Positions 29,813 to 39,452 of a stretch of DNA of 64,000 nt are shown one piece after another (the first letter of the stretch is position 1; every line of letters starts with the position of its first letter). A program made the translations under genes and the position numbers. Origin of the DNA: Krasilnikoviella flava. Its GTDB lineage: Bacteria; Actinomycetota; Actinomycetes; Actinomycetales; Cellulomonadaceae. The DNA is taken from NCBI RefSeq assembly GCF_900167525.1, contig NZ_FUZQ01000005.1, positions 446,572-510,571 of the forward strand. The letters are read 5' to 3'. A model generated the notes under the pieces. The model did no database searches. It was not told where the DNA came from and saw only the letters and a list, made by a program, of their open reading frames with translations.

Positions 29813-30472
29813 CTACGCGCCGCCGCCCAGGTCGAGCTGGCCCGTGACGGTCGACCGGCGGCGGGCGTCGGCCTGGGTCATGCGCCGCATGTGGTGCCGG
29901 CGGCAGAGGACCTCGTAGGAGACCGGGCCGCCGTCGGGCGCTCCCGCGACGTCCCCGACCACCACCTGGTCTCCCTCGACGACCATGACGCCGCCCACGG
30001 TGCGCGCGTTGTGCGTGGCCCGCGCGCCGCACCAGCACAGGGACCGCACCTGCAGCTCCTCGACGCGGTCGGCGAGCTCGATGAGGCGGGCAGCCCCGGG
30101 GAACAGGCGCGTGCGGAAGTCCGTCGTGATGCCGAACGCGAACACGTCCAGCTCCACCTCGTCCACGAGGCGGGCGAGCTGCTCCACCTGTGCCGGGGAA
30201 TAGAACTGCGCCTCGTCGCACACGAGGTAGTCCACGACGCGACCGGACTGCCGCTCGGCGGCCACCATGTCCCAGAAGTCGGTGGCGTCCGTGACCTCGC
30301 GGGCGTCGACCTCGAGCCCGAGGCGGGACGACAGCCGGGACGTGCCCGCACGGTCGTCGCGCGTGAAGATCAGACCCGAACGGCCACGCGCCGCGTGGTT
30401 GTGGTCGGTCTGCAGCGCCAGCGTCGACTTGCCGCTGTCCATGGTCCCGGAGAAGAAGACGAGCTCGGCCAT
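29813..30472 (-). CDS. tdk: thymidine kinase
   Basis: Type II thymidine kinase, phosphorylating thymidine in the pyrimidine salvage pathway. In 219 residues it has the P-loop FFSGTMDSGKST, the Mg2+/base motif VCDEAQFYSPAQV, the lasso region (VGGVMVVEGDQV) and the two-part zinc site (LCWCGARATH and VLCRRHH). A basic C-terminal tail of about 25 residues is non-conserved. A -10-like CAGGAT lies 7 nt before the ATG. Together with dut in the same window it contributes to dTTP supply, but the genes are not in one operon. Confidence 0.94.
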   Translation of the reverse strand: MAELVFFSGTMDSGKSTLALQTDHNHAARGRSGLIFTRDDRAGTSRLSSRLGLEVDAREVTDATDFWDMVAAERQSGRVVDYLVCDEAQFYSPAQVEQLARLVDEVELDVFAFGITTDFRTRLFPGAARLIELADRVEELQVRSLCWCGARATHNARTVGGVMVVEGDQVVVGDVAGAPDGGPVSYEVLCRRHHMRRMTQADARRRSTVTGQLDLGGGA

Positions 30473-30552
30473 GGGCCAGATCCTGTCAGACCCGGGCGGC
30501 CAGCCGGGTCATCGGCTCGATCACCGGCTCGGTCGCCGGCGCCGGCCGCTCC

Positions 30553-31176
30553 TCACTGGCCGACGCGCCCGTCCACGCACTCGCGCAGCAGGTCGGCGTG
30601 CCCGGAGTGCCGCGCGTACTCCTCGACGTGGCTGAGAAGCAGCTCGCGCAGGGAGATCGCGCCGCCCGGCTCGGCGCCGAGGTCGGAGAACCCCGCGTTC
30701 GTGACGCCGAGGTCGTCGAAGCCCGCGATCATCCGGTCGGTGGCGGCCGCCTCCTCGTGCCAGCGTCGGAAGGCGTCCGCGACGACGGCGCGGTCGGCCA
30801 CCGCCCCGTCCCAGTCGCCGTCGCGGTGCTCGGACGTGCGGTACAGCCACGGCGCGTCCTCGCCGGTCATGATCCGGCGCACGTGCCGCTCGTCCTCCGT
30901 GAGGTGGCGCACCAGGCCCAGCAGCGACATCGTCGACGGCGGCACCGACCGGCGGGCGAGCTGTGCCGCGTCCAGGTCGGCGCACTTCATCTCGACGGTC
31001 AACCGGTACGAGCGCAGGGAGTCGAGCAGGATCGCCCGCTCGTCGAGCAGCTCGACGTCGCTCTCCCGCGGGTCGTCGTCCGGGTCCACCCACATGTCGG
31101 GGTACACGGTCGCGCGCGTCCACCGGGACGCGCCCGCTCCGGCCTGCTCCTCCGAGGACTGCTCACGGGGCTCCAT
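30553..31176 (-). CDS. DinB-family protein (DUF664)
   Basis: Protein of 207 residues with the DinB/DUF664 four-helix fold: LLDSLRSYRLTVEMKCADLD, PPSTMSLLGLVRHLTEDERH (first metal histidine) and ISLRELLLSHVEEYARHSGH (second and third histidines), the metal-binding pattern of mycothiol- or bacillithiol-dependent transferases. Activity cannot be assigned. The first about 35 residues are non-conserved and acidic. The ATG at 31176 was chosen; the frame upstream is a shadow of the neighbour. The 80 bp between this gene and tdk hold nothing evident. Confidence 0.82.
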   Translation of the reverse strand: MEPREQSSEEQAGAGASRWTRATVYPDMWVDPDDDPRESDVELLDERAILLDSLRSYRLTVEMKCADLDAAQLARRSVPPSTMSLLGLVRHLTEDERHVRRIMTGEDAPWLYRTSEHRDGDWDGAVADRAVVADAFRRWHEEAAATDRMIAGFDDLGVTNAGFSDLGAEPGGAISLRELLLSHVEEYARHSGHADLLRECVDGRVGQ

Positions 31177-31246
31177 CACGGCATCGTGGCACCGCCCGAT
31201 GCGGCCTGCCACGACAATTCCGGTTCGAGGGCCGCGCACCCGCGGG

Positions 31247-32467
31247 CTACGCCTGCGCGACGAGCAGCGGGACGACCATCTCCGCGGGGGTGAGCGACCC
31301 GTGCACGCCCGGCATCTCCCGGGCGCCGGACGGGTGCAGGCGCGAGTCGACGACGGTCGCCGCACCGCGCGCCGCCACCAGGACGTCGCCGACCGCGGGG
31401 AGCACGTGCTCGGCCACCGGGCCCAGCCACCCGGCCGCGATCGCGTCGTCGCGCACCGCGACGAGCGCGTCGTCCCCGAGCACCGCCGCCCAGCGCGCCG
31501 CGACGTCGCGCGGGTCGGTGCCGGGCGTGACGTAGACGTGGCCTGCCCGCGGCTCGCCGCCCAGCAGGGCGACGTCGTGCGCGAGCTCCGGGAGCGCGGC
31601 GACGTCGTGCTGCCGGGCCGGGTCGGCCGTCACCTGCCCGTGGTCGGCGGTGACGACGACGAGCGTGCCGCGCGGCACCGACCGGACGAGGCGGCGCAGC
31701 TCGGAGTCCGCCTCCTCGAGAGCGTCGCCCCACTGCCACGACTGCGGCCCGTACTGATGCCCGGCCTTGTCCACGGCGCCGTGGTACAGGTAGACGAGCC
31801 CGGGCTCGCGCAGCTCCCGCACCGCGACGCCCACCTGGGCGTCCAGGCCCTCGGCCGCCACGTACCGCGGACCGCGGAGCGCTGCCCGCGTCATCCCGGA
31901 GCCCGCGAACCGGGCCGGGCCGGGCGAGGTGACGCGCATACCTGCCCCGGCGAGCGTCTCGAACACGGTGGGCTCGCGCTGCACCGACTCCGGCTCGGCG
32001 CGCATCGGGCCCGAGAGCTTGGTGCCCGGCCGGTACGGGTCGGACTGCTCCGTCCACGACACGGTGGTCGCGAGGCCGCCGGTCGCCGGGTTGCGCTGGG
32101 TGTAGCCCAGCAGCCCGGTCCGGCCCGGGGCGGTGCCCGTGCCGAACGTCGCGAGCGCGGCCGCCGTCGTCGACGGGAAGCTGGACAGCACCGACCGGCC
32201 GTCCGCGGCCAGGGAGCGCAGGAACGGGGCGTGGCCGCCGCGCTCGGCGAGGTTGCCCAGGCCCAGGCCGTCCACCAGCACGACCACCGCCCGGCTGACG
32301 CCCGAGGGCAGCCCGAGCGCGTCGCGGCAGTCCGCGGACCGCAGCCCCGTGGCCGTCGTGACGTCCGTCCCGAGGGCGCCCGCGACGGCGGGCAGCACGG
32401 CGGCGAGCGAGCCCGTGCCGTAGGAGGGCGCGAGCAGGCCGTCGGGCAGCGCGAGCGTCGCCGTCAT
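31247..32467 (-). CDS. alkaline-phosphatase-fold nucleotide pyrophosphatase/phosphodiesterase-like protein
   Basis: Protein of 406 residues of the NPP/alkaline phosphatase superfamily. Metal and nucleophile motifs: VVVLVDGLGLGN, the nucleophile Thr in SFPSTTAAALATFGTG, HGAVDKAGHQYGP and VVTADHGQVTADP, with the last histidine in GVHGSLTPAEMVVPLL. No signal peptide, so it acts in the cytoplasm. It may hydrolyse phosphodiesters or pyrophosphates of nucleotides; the substrate is unknown. The ATG at 32467 overlaps the DUF5998 stop (ATGA), so the two are coupled, an association I also know from other actinobacteria. Confidence 0.87.
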   Translation of the reverse strand: MTATLALPDGLLAPSYGTGSLAAVLPAVAGALGTDVTTATGLRSADCRDALGLPSGVSRAVVVLVDGLGLGNLAERGGHAPFLRSLAADGRSVLSSFPSTTAAALATFGTGTAPGRTGLLGYTQRNPATGGLATTVSWTEQSDPYRPGTKLSGPMRAEPESVQREPTVFETLAGAGMRVTSPGPARFAGSGMTRAALRGPRYVAAEGLDAQVGVAVRELREPGLVYLYHGAVDKAGHQYGPQSWQWGDALEEADSELRRLVRSVPRGTLVVVTADHGQVTADPARQHDVAALPELAHDVALLGGEPRAGHVYVTPGTDPRDVAARWAAVLGDDALVAVRDDAIAAGWLGPVAEHVLPAVGDVLVAARGAATVVDSRLHPSGAREMPGVHGSLTPAEMVVPLLVAQA

Positions 32468-33063
32468 CGGGCGGTGCGCCCGCCCGCACCCGTCGCGGCC
32501 GACAGGGAACGCGAGAACCCGATCGCGCGGCGCAGGGCGTCGCGGCCCTCGGCCGCACCACTGACGCGCACGACGATGTCGTCGGGAGTGAGCTGGCCGG
32601 TGAGCCCGTGGTCGGCCTCGCACGCCGGGTCGGGGCACTGCGCCGGCTCGAGGTCGATGCGGGAGACGGCGCCCCAGCCGATCGCGAGCGTGAGCTCGGA
32701 CGCGCTGTCGCCGGGGCGGTGCTCGGCCGGCTCGTCGACGATGTGCGTGAGGGCGACGGACCGGATCTCGCCGAGGGGCACGGCCTCCGTCGTCGCGGCC
32801 GCCGACGACGGGTGGGCGGCGTCGCCCTCGTGGTCGTCCACGTGCGCCGTCACCAGGCGGGTGGGCGTGAGGGCCAGCACGGTCAGGTGCCGGCGGACGG
32901 CGTCGTCGAAGGTGGTCTCCGCCTGGACGAGGTGGGCGAGCACGTCCTCGTCGGCGAGCGCGACGTCGAGGACGTCCTCCACGAGGTCCGGGTAGTACCC
33001 GGCCCGGCGCACGTGGGCGGACAGGTCGGCACGGAGGTTCTCACGAGCGGTGGCATGCGGCAC
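32464..33063 (-). CDS. DUF5998 family protein
   Basis: Protein of 199 residues beginning VPHATARENLRADLSAHVRR and AGYYPDLVEDVLDVALADE; it continues HLVQAETTFDDAVRRHLTV, HVDDHEGD and ELTLAIGWGAVSRIDLEPA, then CPDPACEADHG with two cysteines, the pattern of DUF5998. The function is unknown. The GTG at 33063 follows GAGAAT by six bases (leaderless-type). Coupled to the phosphatase gene downstream. Confidence 0.85.
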   Translation of the reverse strand: MPHATARENLRADLSAHVRRAGYYPDLVEDVLDVALADEDVLAHLVQAETTFDDAVRRHLTVLALTPTRLVTAHVDDHEGDAAHPSSAAATTEAVPLGEIRSVALTHIVDEPAEHRPGDSASELTLAIGWGAVSRIDLEPAQCPDPACEADHGLTGQLTPDDIVVRVSGAAEGRDALRRAIGFSRSLSAATGAGGRTAR

Positions 33064-33142
33064 CCGCGCATTCTCCCACCGCCGCGCGGGCCGTGACCAC
33101 CGCCGTCCCCAGGCGGCCCCGGGCACGGCGCCGGCACCGCGC

Positions 33143-35965
33143 TCAGCCCGGCAGCGCGCGCCGCGGTGCGTCGGCCCGCTGGGCCGCCGACCGCAGGCGG
33201 ACGACCGCGTGCAGCACGCTCACGCCCACCGACCCCGCCACGACGGGGTACAGCTCCAGCGACGCCAGCTCGGGCAGGTCGTCGGCCAGCACCGACACCC
33301 GCGCGAGGACGTCCTCCAGGGCGTCGATGTCCGCCGGGGGCGCCCCGCCGTAGCCGAAGAGCCGCGGCGCCGCGCGCACGGTGCGCACCATGGCCGCGAC
33401 GTCGACGTCCGTCAGGGGCGGGATGCCATAGGCGACGTCGTCGAGGAGGTCGGTCGCGTCGCCCGCGAGCCCGAACGAGATCTTCGGGCCGAACAGCGGA
33501 TCCTCGCCCGACCGGATCACGCACGGCACGCCGACCGGGGCCATGGGCTGCACCTCCATCGCCGGGTCCTTCTCTCCCAGCACCTCGTGCGCGACCAGGC
33601 GGATGCGTTCCACGTCGGCCCGCAGCTCGGCCTCGTCGGCGATGTCCAGCCGCACGCCGCCCAGATCGGTGCGGTGACGCAGCGCCGTCGACGCCGTCTT
33701 GAGGGCGACCGGCCAGCCGAGCGCGTCGGCCGCCGCGACCGCCGCGTCCGCCGTGCGCACGGTCCGCGAGCGCCACAGCCGCACGCCGTAGCAGTCGAGC
33801 AGCTCCGCCGTCTCGTCCTGGGTGAGCACCCGCCCGTCCCCGCCTTCGGCCTCGCGGAGCCAGCCTTCGACGAGCCGGCGCGCGCGGCGCGCGTCCATGC
33901 CGTCGGGCCGCACGTGCGTGCCGCGGTCCTCGGTGCGCCAGCGCGCGTAGGTCACGACCTTGCCGAGCGCCGTCACGGCGTCCTCCGGCGTGGAGAACGC
34001 GGGGATGCGCACGGGCGTGCCGTCCGGCCCCGTGGCGGCCAGCTCGTCCGGCAGGCCGCTCAGGCCGAGCATCGACGCCACGGTGGTGCGCCCGGTCCGC
34101 GCGGCCGCCTCGGCGACCGCGCGCGCCACCGCCCCGGTCCGCGGCACCACGACGGGCACGTCGACGGCGACGACCACATCGCACGCCCCCGGCGCGTACA
34201 GCGCGTCCGTCACCTGGGCGATCTGCTCGTCGGTCGCGTCGGGCGGCAGGAAGTCGGACGACGCCGCGACGACCAGGCCGGCGGCGGCCGCGGCCTCCGC
34301 CACGAGAGCGGCCAGCGCGGCGGACGACGCGAGGATGCCGACCCGGCCCCCGGTCGGGAGGGGCTGGTGCGCCAGCACCTGCGCGACGTCCATGAGCTGG
34401 TGGGTGTTCTCGGCCCGGATGACGCCCGACTGCCGCAGCATCTCGTCGAGCAGGCGGCGGGGGGCGCGCGTGGCCCGCACCGCGTGCCCGGGCGGGACGA
34501 CCTGCCCGGACCGACCGGCGACCACCACGACGACGGGCTTGACCCCGGCGAGCCGGCGAGCGATCCGCGAGAACTTGCGCGGGTTGCCGATGGACTCGAG
34601 GTAGAGGCACACCACGGCGGTGCGCGGGTCGTCCTGCCAGAACTGCATGAGGTCGTTGCCGGACACGTCGGCGCGGTGCCCCGCGGACACCAGCGCCGAC
34701 ACCCCGAGCCCTCGGCGCTCGAGCGTCCGGGTGAGGGTGACCGCGGCGGGCGCCGACTGGCAGAACATGCCGACCACGCCGGCCCGCGCGGGCCGTTCGG
34801 CGAGGCTCGCGTGCAGCCGCGCACCGGGCGTGGTGGTGAGCACGCCGAACGACGCGGGGCCCACCACCCGCATACCGCCCGCGTGCGCGGCGCGGACCAG
34901 CTCGCGCTGCCGCGCCAGGCCGTCCGGCCCGGTCTCCGCGTATCCGGCGGCGAGCACGACGACGCCGCGCACGCCCCGGCCGGCCAACCGGCGCACGGCG
35001 TCGACGGCGTCGTCCGGCGGCACGGACAACAGCGCGAGGTCGACGCCGGTCGCGTCGTCGTCGTGGTCGTGGTCGTGGTCGTCGTCCGCACGGGCCGTGG
35101 CGTGCGCGGCGCCGTCGGCGCCGAGCGCCTCGTCCCACGATTCCGCGACCGCGATGCCGGGGGCGTCCGGGACCGGACCGGGTGCGCCGAGCACGGTGAG
35201 CAAGGTGTCCCCGGGATCCGCCGCCGCGGCGTCGACCACGCGCTGCGCGAGATGGTGCTCCGGCGTCGCGGGCCCCGGTCCCGCCGGGCCCGGGCCGACG
35301 AGCAGCACGCGGCGCGCGGACAGGAGCGCCTGCATCGACCGGGCTTCGGCACGGTGCTCACGGTCGGCCATCACCTCGCGGGAGCGCTCCGTGGGATCGA
35401 GGTCGAACGCGACCATCACCACCCCGTCGTCGAGGTGCTGGCTCACCGCGTACCCGGCGTCGCGGAAGACGGCGAGCATGGAGGAGTTCTGCGGCAGCAC
35501 GTCGGCGGTGAAGCGGCGCACGCCCCGCTCACGCGCCGCGGCCGCGACGTGCTCCAGCAGCACGGAGCCCAGCCCCTTGCCCTGCATGGCGTCGGCGATG
35601 TTGAACGCGACCTCCGCCTCGGCGGGCGAGACCTTGTCGTACCGGGCGACGCCGAGCACGTCCTCGCGCGGGCGGCCCCCGTCGTCGGCGCCGGGACGCA
35701 CGGCCACGAGCGCCACGCGGTCGCGCTGGTCGAGGTGCGTGAGCCGGGCCAGCTCCCGGTCGGTGAGGCGACGCACCGGCGCGAAGAACCGGAAGTACGC
35801 CGAGCGTTCCGACTGCGCCTCCTGGAAGCGCTGGACCGCGTCGGCGTCGTCCGGCCGCAGGGGCCGCACGTGCATGGTCGTGCCGTCGCGCAGCACGACG
35901 TCGGCCTCCCAGGCGACCGGGTACTCGGGGCCCGGCCGGTCGTCCGGCTGGTCGGGTGCGTCCAC
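33143..35965 (-). CDS. GNAT acetyltransferase fused to an acyl-CoA synthetase (NDP-forming)-like protein; Pat-type lysine acetyltransferase
   Basis: Protein of 940 residues. The N-terminal GNAT (about 25-190) has LRPDDADAVQRFQEAQSER, YFRFFAPVRRLTDRELARL and the acetyl-CoA loop MQGKGLGSVLLEHV. Then come a CoA-binding Rossmann domain, the succinyl-CoA-ligase-like middle domain (GMFCQSAPAAVTLTRTLERR) and a C-terminal ATP-grasp domain (GWPVALKTAS, DPLFGPKISFGLAG). The GNAT-first order is that of actinobacterial Pat enzymes, which acetylate acetyl-CoA synthetase and other lysines. An insert of 11 alternating Asp/His residues (about 294-304), coded by a microsatellite, interrupts the first synthetase domain. 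Divergent from the topoisomerase gene. The start codon is a GTG. Confidence 0.88.
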   Translation of the reverse strand: MDAPDQPDDRPGPEYPVAWEADVVLRDGTTMHVRPLRPDDADAVQRFQEAQSERSAYFRFFAPVRRLTDRELARLTHLDQRDRVALVAVRPGADDGGRPREDVLGVARYDKVSPAEAEVAFNIADAMQGKGLGSVLLEHVAAAARERGVRRFTADVLPQNSSMLAVFRDAGYAVSQHLDDGVVMVAFDLDPTERSREVMADREHRAEARSMQALLSARRVLLVGPGPAGPGPATPEHHLAQRVVDAAAADPGDTLLTVLGAPGPVPDAPGIAVAESWDEALGADGAAHATARADDDHDHDHDDDATGVDLALLSVPPDDAVDAVRRLAGRGVRGVVVLAAGYAETGPDGLARQRELVRAAHAGGMRVVGPASFGVLTTTPGARLHASLAERPARAGVVGMFCQSAPAAVTLTRTLERRGLGVSALVSAGHRADVSGNDLMQFWQDDPRTAVVCLYLESIGNPRKFSRIARRLAGVKPVVVVVAGRSGQVVPPGHAVRATRAPRRLLDEMLRQSGVIRAENTHQLMDVAQVLAHQPLPTGGRVGILASSAALAALVAEAAAAAGLVVAASSDFLPPDATDEQIAQVTDALYAPGACDVVVAVDVPVVVPRTGAVARAVAEAAARTGRTTVASMLGLSGLPDELAATGPDGTPVRIPAFSTPEDAVTALGKVVTYARWRTEDRGTHVRPDGMDARRARRLVEGWLREAEGGDGRVLTQDETAELLDCYGVRLWRSRTVRTADAAVAAADALGWPVALKTASTALRHRTDLGGVRLDIADEAELRADVERIRLVAHEVLGEKDPAMEVQPMAPVGVPCVIRSGEDPLFGPKISFGLAGDATDLLDDVAYGIPPLTDVDVAAMVRTVRAAPRLFGYGGAPPADIDALEDVLARVSVLADDLPELASLELYPVVAGSVGVSVLHAVVRLRSAAQRADAPRRALPG
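35054..35086. repeat. 33-bp GTC/GTG trinucleotide repeat inside the Pat-like gene
   Basis: Eleven triplets, all GTC or GTG on the plus strand, encode D-D-D-H-D-H-D-H-D-D-D on the minus strand. The tract is in frame, so copy changes alter only the length of the Asp/His linker. Confidence 0.9.
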
Positions 35966-36037
35966 CCGTGCAGGCTATCCGGGCCCTCCGACGGCGTCCC
36001 GTCGCCGCGCCTGCGCGGCGCTGTGGGCGCCGGCGGC

Positions 36038-36043
36038 TAGAGT
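36038..36043 (+). promoter_or_regulatory. putative -10 element of the topoisomerase gene
   Basis: TAGAGT in the divergent region, 70 bp before the ATG. The start itself is served by AGGAG about 10 nt upstream. No clear -35 was found. Confidence 0.35.
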
Positions 36044-36113
36044 CTGGTGCCGTCCACGGGAGGCACTCCCGCATCTCGCCCCGCACGTCACCGAGCACCA
36101 GGAGCCGCACCGC

Positions 36114-38597
36114 ATGGCGCGCAAGAGCAGCAGCGCACCCGCCACCGACGAGCCGTTCGACGAGAAGATCGTCGACATCGACGTCGCGGCGGAGATGGAG
36201 ACGTCGTTCCTCGAGTACGCGTACTCCGTCATCTACTCCCGCGCGCTGCCGGACGCCCGTGACGGCCTCAAGCCGGTGCACCGCCGGATCTTGTACATGA
36301 TGGCCGACATGGGGCTGCGGCCCGACCGCGCCCACGTGAAGTCCTCCCGCGTGGTCGGCGAGGTCATGGGCAAGCTGCACCCGCACGGCGACACGGCCAT
36401 CTACGACGCGCTGGTGCGCCTCGCCCAGGACTTCTCCATGCGCCTGCCGCTGGTGGACGGGCACGGGAACTTCGGCTCGCTCGACGACGGCCCGGCCGCG
36501 CCGCGGTACACCGAGGCCCGCCTCGCCCCGCCCTCGGTGGCGATGACCGCCGGGCTCGACGAGGACGTCGTCGACTTCGTCCCGAACTACGACAACAAGC
36601 TCACGCAGCCCTCCGTGCTGCCCTCCGCCGTCCCGAACCTGCTGGTCAACGGCTCGTCCGGCATCGCGGTCGGCATGGCCACCAACATGGCGCCGCACAA
36701 CCTCGTCGAGGTGGTCGCCGCGGCCCAGCACCTCATCGAGCACCCCGAGGCCACGCTCGACGACGTGATGCGCTTCGTGCCGGGCCCCGACCTGCCGTCG
36801 GGCGGCAAGATCGTCGGGCTCGACGGCGTCCGCGACGCCTACCGCACGGGCCGCGGGTCGTTCCGCACCCGCGCGACGGCGCGCGTCGAGAACGTCACCT
36901 CGCGCCGCAAGGGCATCGTCGTCACGGAGCTGCCCTACGGCGTCGGCCCGGAGAAGGTGATCGAGAAGATCGCCGACGGCGTGAAGGCCAAGAAGATCCA
37001 GGGCGTCTCCAACGTCCAGGACCTCACCGACCGCAGCCACGGCCTGCGCCTGGTGGTGGAGGTGAAGACCGGCTTCGACCCCGACGCCGTGCTGGAGCAG
37101 CTGTACCGCACCACCCCGCTCGAGGACTCGTTCGGCATCAACAACGTGGCGCTCGTGGAGGGCCAGCCACGCACGCTCGGGCTGCTGGAGCTGCTGCACG
37201 TGTGGGTCGCCCACCGCATCGACGTCGTGCGCCGGCGCTCGTCGTTCCGGCTCGCCAAGCGGCAGGAGCGCCTGCACCTGGTGGAGGGTCTGCTCCTCGC
37301 CATCGTCGACATCGACGAGGTCATCCAGGTCATCCGCTCGTCCGACGACGCGCCCGCCGCGCGCGAGCGCCTCATGAGCGTCTTCGACCTGTCCGACCCG
37401 CAGGCCACCTACATCCTCGACCTGCAGCTGCGTCGCCTCACCAAGTTCTCCCGCATCGAGCTCGAGAAGGAGCAGTCGGAGCTGGAGCGCGAGATCGCAG
37501 AGCTCCAGGAGATCCTCGCGGACGAGGCCCGCCTCCGGGCGGTGGTCAGCGCCGAGATGCGCGAGGTGGCGTCCACCTTCGGCACCCCGCGCCGCACCGT
37601 GCTGCTCGACTCGGCCGGCGGCGCCACAGCGCCCGCGGCGACGAACGGCCGCAGCAAGGCGCCGGCCATCAGCCTCGAGATCGCGGACTCCCCCACCCGG
37701 GCGCTGTTGTCCGCCACCGGGCTGCTGGCCCGCACGTCGGGCGAGGCCTCGGACGCGCCGGTCGAGCGAGCGGGCCGCCGGCACGCCCACGACGCGATGC
37801 GCGGCGACGTCCCGACGAGCACCCGCGGCGACGTCGGCCTGGTCACGACCGCCGGCCGCCTGCTGCGCGTGTCCGTCCTCGACCTGCCGGCACTCCCGCC
37901 GGTCGACGGCCCGCCGTCCCTGTCGGGCGGCATCCCCGTGAGCGAGCTGGTCGCGCTGGCACAGGGCGAGTCGGCCCTGGCCGTGGTCTCCCTCGAGGAC
38001 GACGCTCCGACCCTGGCGCTCGGCACCGCGAACGGCGTGGTGAAGCGCGTCACGGCGGGCGACGTGCCCGCGAACCGCGACGAGTGGGAGGTCATCGCCC
38101 TCAAGGACGGCGACCGTGTGGTCGGCGCGAGCCCGGTCGGCGACGAGGACGAGCTGGTGTTCGTCGCCTCCGACGCGAGCCTGCTGCACTTCGACGCCTC
38201 GGCGGTGCGCCCCCAGGGCCGCGCCGCGGCCGGCATGGCGGGCATCCGCCTCGGCGCGGGCGAGCAGGTCGTCTTCTTCGGCGTCGCCCGCGCGGCGACC
38301 CGCGACCTGCACACGGTCGTCACCGTGGCCGGGACGTCGGGTGCGCTGCCCGGGACGGGCGGCGGGTCCGCCAAGGTCACGCCGTACGAGCTGTACCCCG
38401 GCAAGGGGCGGGGCACCGGCGGCGTGCGCGCGCACCGCTTCCTCAAGGGCGAGGACGGGCTCGTCCTCGCCTGGGTCGGCGAGGGCCCCGCCCGCGCCGT
38501 CGGGGGCGCGGGTCAGCCCGTCGAGCTGCCGGAGAGCACCGACCGCCGCGACGGCTCCGGTCAGCCCCTGGGTGCGCCGGTCGCCGCGATCGGCTGA
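36114..38597 (+). CDS. DNA topoisomerase (ATP-hydrolysing) subunit A, ParC-like
   Basis: Type IIA topoisomerase breakage-reunion subunit of 827 residues. It has [40 protein letters not shown] and the catalytic tyrosine in [10 protein letters not shown] (Tyr132), a coiled-coil tower ([20 protein letters not shown]) and a beta-pinwheel C-terminal domain without a GyrA-box (QRRGGKG). The absent GyrA-box favours topoisomerase IV over gyrase. At the position of E. coli GyrA Ser83 it carries Thr94, and Asp98 replaces Asp87 unchanged. The ParE partner is not in the window. The protein starts at ATG 36114 with AGGAG upstream. Two hairpins follow it. Confidence 0.92.
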   Translation: MARKSSSAPATDEPFDEKIVDIDVAAEMETSFLEYAYSVIYSRALPDARDGLKPVHRRILYMMADMGLRPDRAHVKSSRVVGEVMGKLHPHGDTAIYDALVRLAQDFSMRLPLVDGHGNFGSLDDGPAAPRYTEARLAPPSVAMTAGLDEDVVDFVPNYDNKLTQPSVLPSAVPNLLVNGSSGIAVGMATNMAPHNLVEVVAAAQHLIEHPEATLDDVMRFVPGPDLPSGGKIVGLDGVRDAYRTGRGSFRTRATARVENVTSRRKGIVVTELPYGVGPEKVIEKIADGVKAKKIQGVSNVQDLTDRSHGLRLVVEVKTGFDPDAVLEQLYRTTPLEDSFGINNVALVEGQPRTLGLLELLHVWVAHRIDVVRRRSSFRLAKRQERLHLVEGLLLAIVDIDEVIQVIRSSDDAPAARERLMSVFDLSDPQATYILDLQLRRLTKFSRIELEKEQSELEREIAELQEILADEARLRAVVSAEMREVASTFGTPRRTVLLDSAGGATAPAATNGRSKAPAISLEIADSPTRALLSATGLLARTSGEASDAPVERAGRRHAHDAMRGDVPTSTRGDVGLVTTAGRLLRVSVLDLPALPPVDGPPSLSGGIPVSELVALAQGESALAVVSLEDDAPTLALGTANGVVKRVTAGDVPANRDEWEVIALKDGDRVVGASPVGDEDELVFVASDASLLHFDASAVRPQGRAAAGMAGIRLGAGEQVVFFGVARAATRDLHTVVTVAGTSGALPGTGGGSAKVTPYELYPGKGRGTGGVRAHRFLKGEDGLVLAWVGEGPARAVGGAGQPVELPESTDRRDGSGQPLGAPVAAIG

Positions 38598-38612
38598 CCG
38601 CCGGCCCGCCGT

Positions 38613-38636
38613 GTCCACGACGCGCCCGTCGTGGAC
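38613..38636 (+). terminator. first hairpin after the topoisomerase gene
   Basis: Perfect 10-bp stem GTCCACGACG/CGTCGTGGAC with a 4-nt loop, 15 bp after the stop. Confidence 0.7.
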
Positions 38637-38650
38637 ATGACGTCTTCTTC

Positions 38651-38687
38651 CTCAGCAGCTGCCTGCCACCGTCCGGCAGTTGCTGAG
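38651..38687. terminator. second hairpin, between convergent genes
   Basis: 13-bp stem CTCAGCAGCTGCC/GGCAGTTGCTGAG with one G-T position and an 11-nt loop. It ends 11 bp before the stop of the convergent alpha/beta hydrolase, so it can serve both genes. Confidence 0.7.
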
Positions 38688-38697
38688 GTACACGCCG

Positions 38698-39402
38698 TCA
38701 GCCCCGGAGAGCCGCCACGATGATCTCCCCCAGGTCCGCCGGCCGGGTGAACATCGGCCAGTGGCCCGTCGGCAGGTCGACGATCTCGTAGCTGCGGTGC
38801 CGGGCGAGCTCCGCGACGAACGGGTGGCCCTGCGCCACGAGGCTGCGCAGCACCTCGCCCGACATCTCGGACGCGACGACGGTCGACGGGATGTCGAGGC
38901 GGCGGTCGTCGTCGCTCAGCCGGTGCGGCTCGCGCACCGTGCCCCCCGGCTGCGGCACCGACCGGGACATGACGTCGGCGCGGATCTCGTCCGTCATGCC
39001 GCGCAGCGAGTCCGCCTCGAACTCGTCCCAGTCGAGCGGGTACTCGACGGCGTCGGCCGGGAAGTCGGCGTTCACCGCCTGGCCGTCCGCCACGGGCCCG
39101 GTGTCCACGTACACGATGCGCGCGACCCGCTCGGGCCGGGCGTCCGAGGCCGCGTAGACGAGGCCGCCGGAGGCGGAGTGGCCGACGAGCGTGACGGGCA
39201 CGCCGCCGCGGACGGCGTCGATCGCCTCGACCACGGCGCCCACGTGGTCAGCGAGGTGGACGCCGGACCGGTCCGCGTCGACCGACCCCATGCCGGGCAG
39301 CGTGACCGGGTGCACGGTGTGGCCCGCCGCCGTGAGGGACGGGACGACCTCGTCCCACGCCGATCCGTCGAGCCAGAACCCGGGTACCAGGATGATGTCC
39401 AT
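38698..39402 (-). CDS. alpha/beta-fold hydrolase
   Basis: Protein of 234 residues, compact alpha/beta hydrolase: IILVPGFWLDGSAWDEVVPS, nucleophile in TLVGHSASGGLVYAA, and catalytic histidine in LPTGHWPMFTRP. It resembles the salicylate-esterase/hydroxynitrile-lyase-like group by its length and start. The substrate is unknown. The ATG follows TAATCT by six bases (leaderless). Divergent from the small GNAT gene with a 50-bp gap. Confidence 0.87.
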   Translation of the reverse strand: MDIILVPGFWLDGSAWDEVVPSLTAAGHTVHPVTLPGMGSVDADRSGVHLADHVGAVVEAIDAVRGGVPVTLVGHSASGGLVYAASDARPERVARIVYVDTGPVADGQAVNADFPADAVEYPLDWDEFEADSLRGMTDEIRADVMSRSVPQPGGTVREPHRLSDDDRRLDIPSTVVASEMSGEVLRSLVAQGHPFVAELARHRSYEIVDLPTGHWPMFTRPADLGEIIVAALRG

Positions 39403-39452
39403 GGCCCGAGATTAGGTGTGACCCCCGACACGCCGCCTGGTTCACTGTCGGG

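Noticed and set aside
36114-38597. Gene as gyrA
   Set aside because: No GyrA-box in the C-terminal domain and no gyrB or replication-origin genes nearby; not fully excluded.
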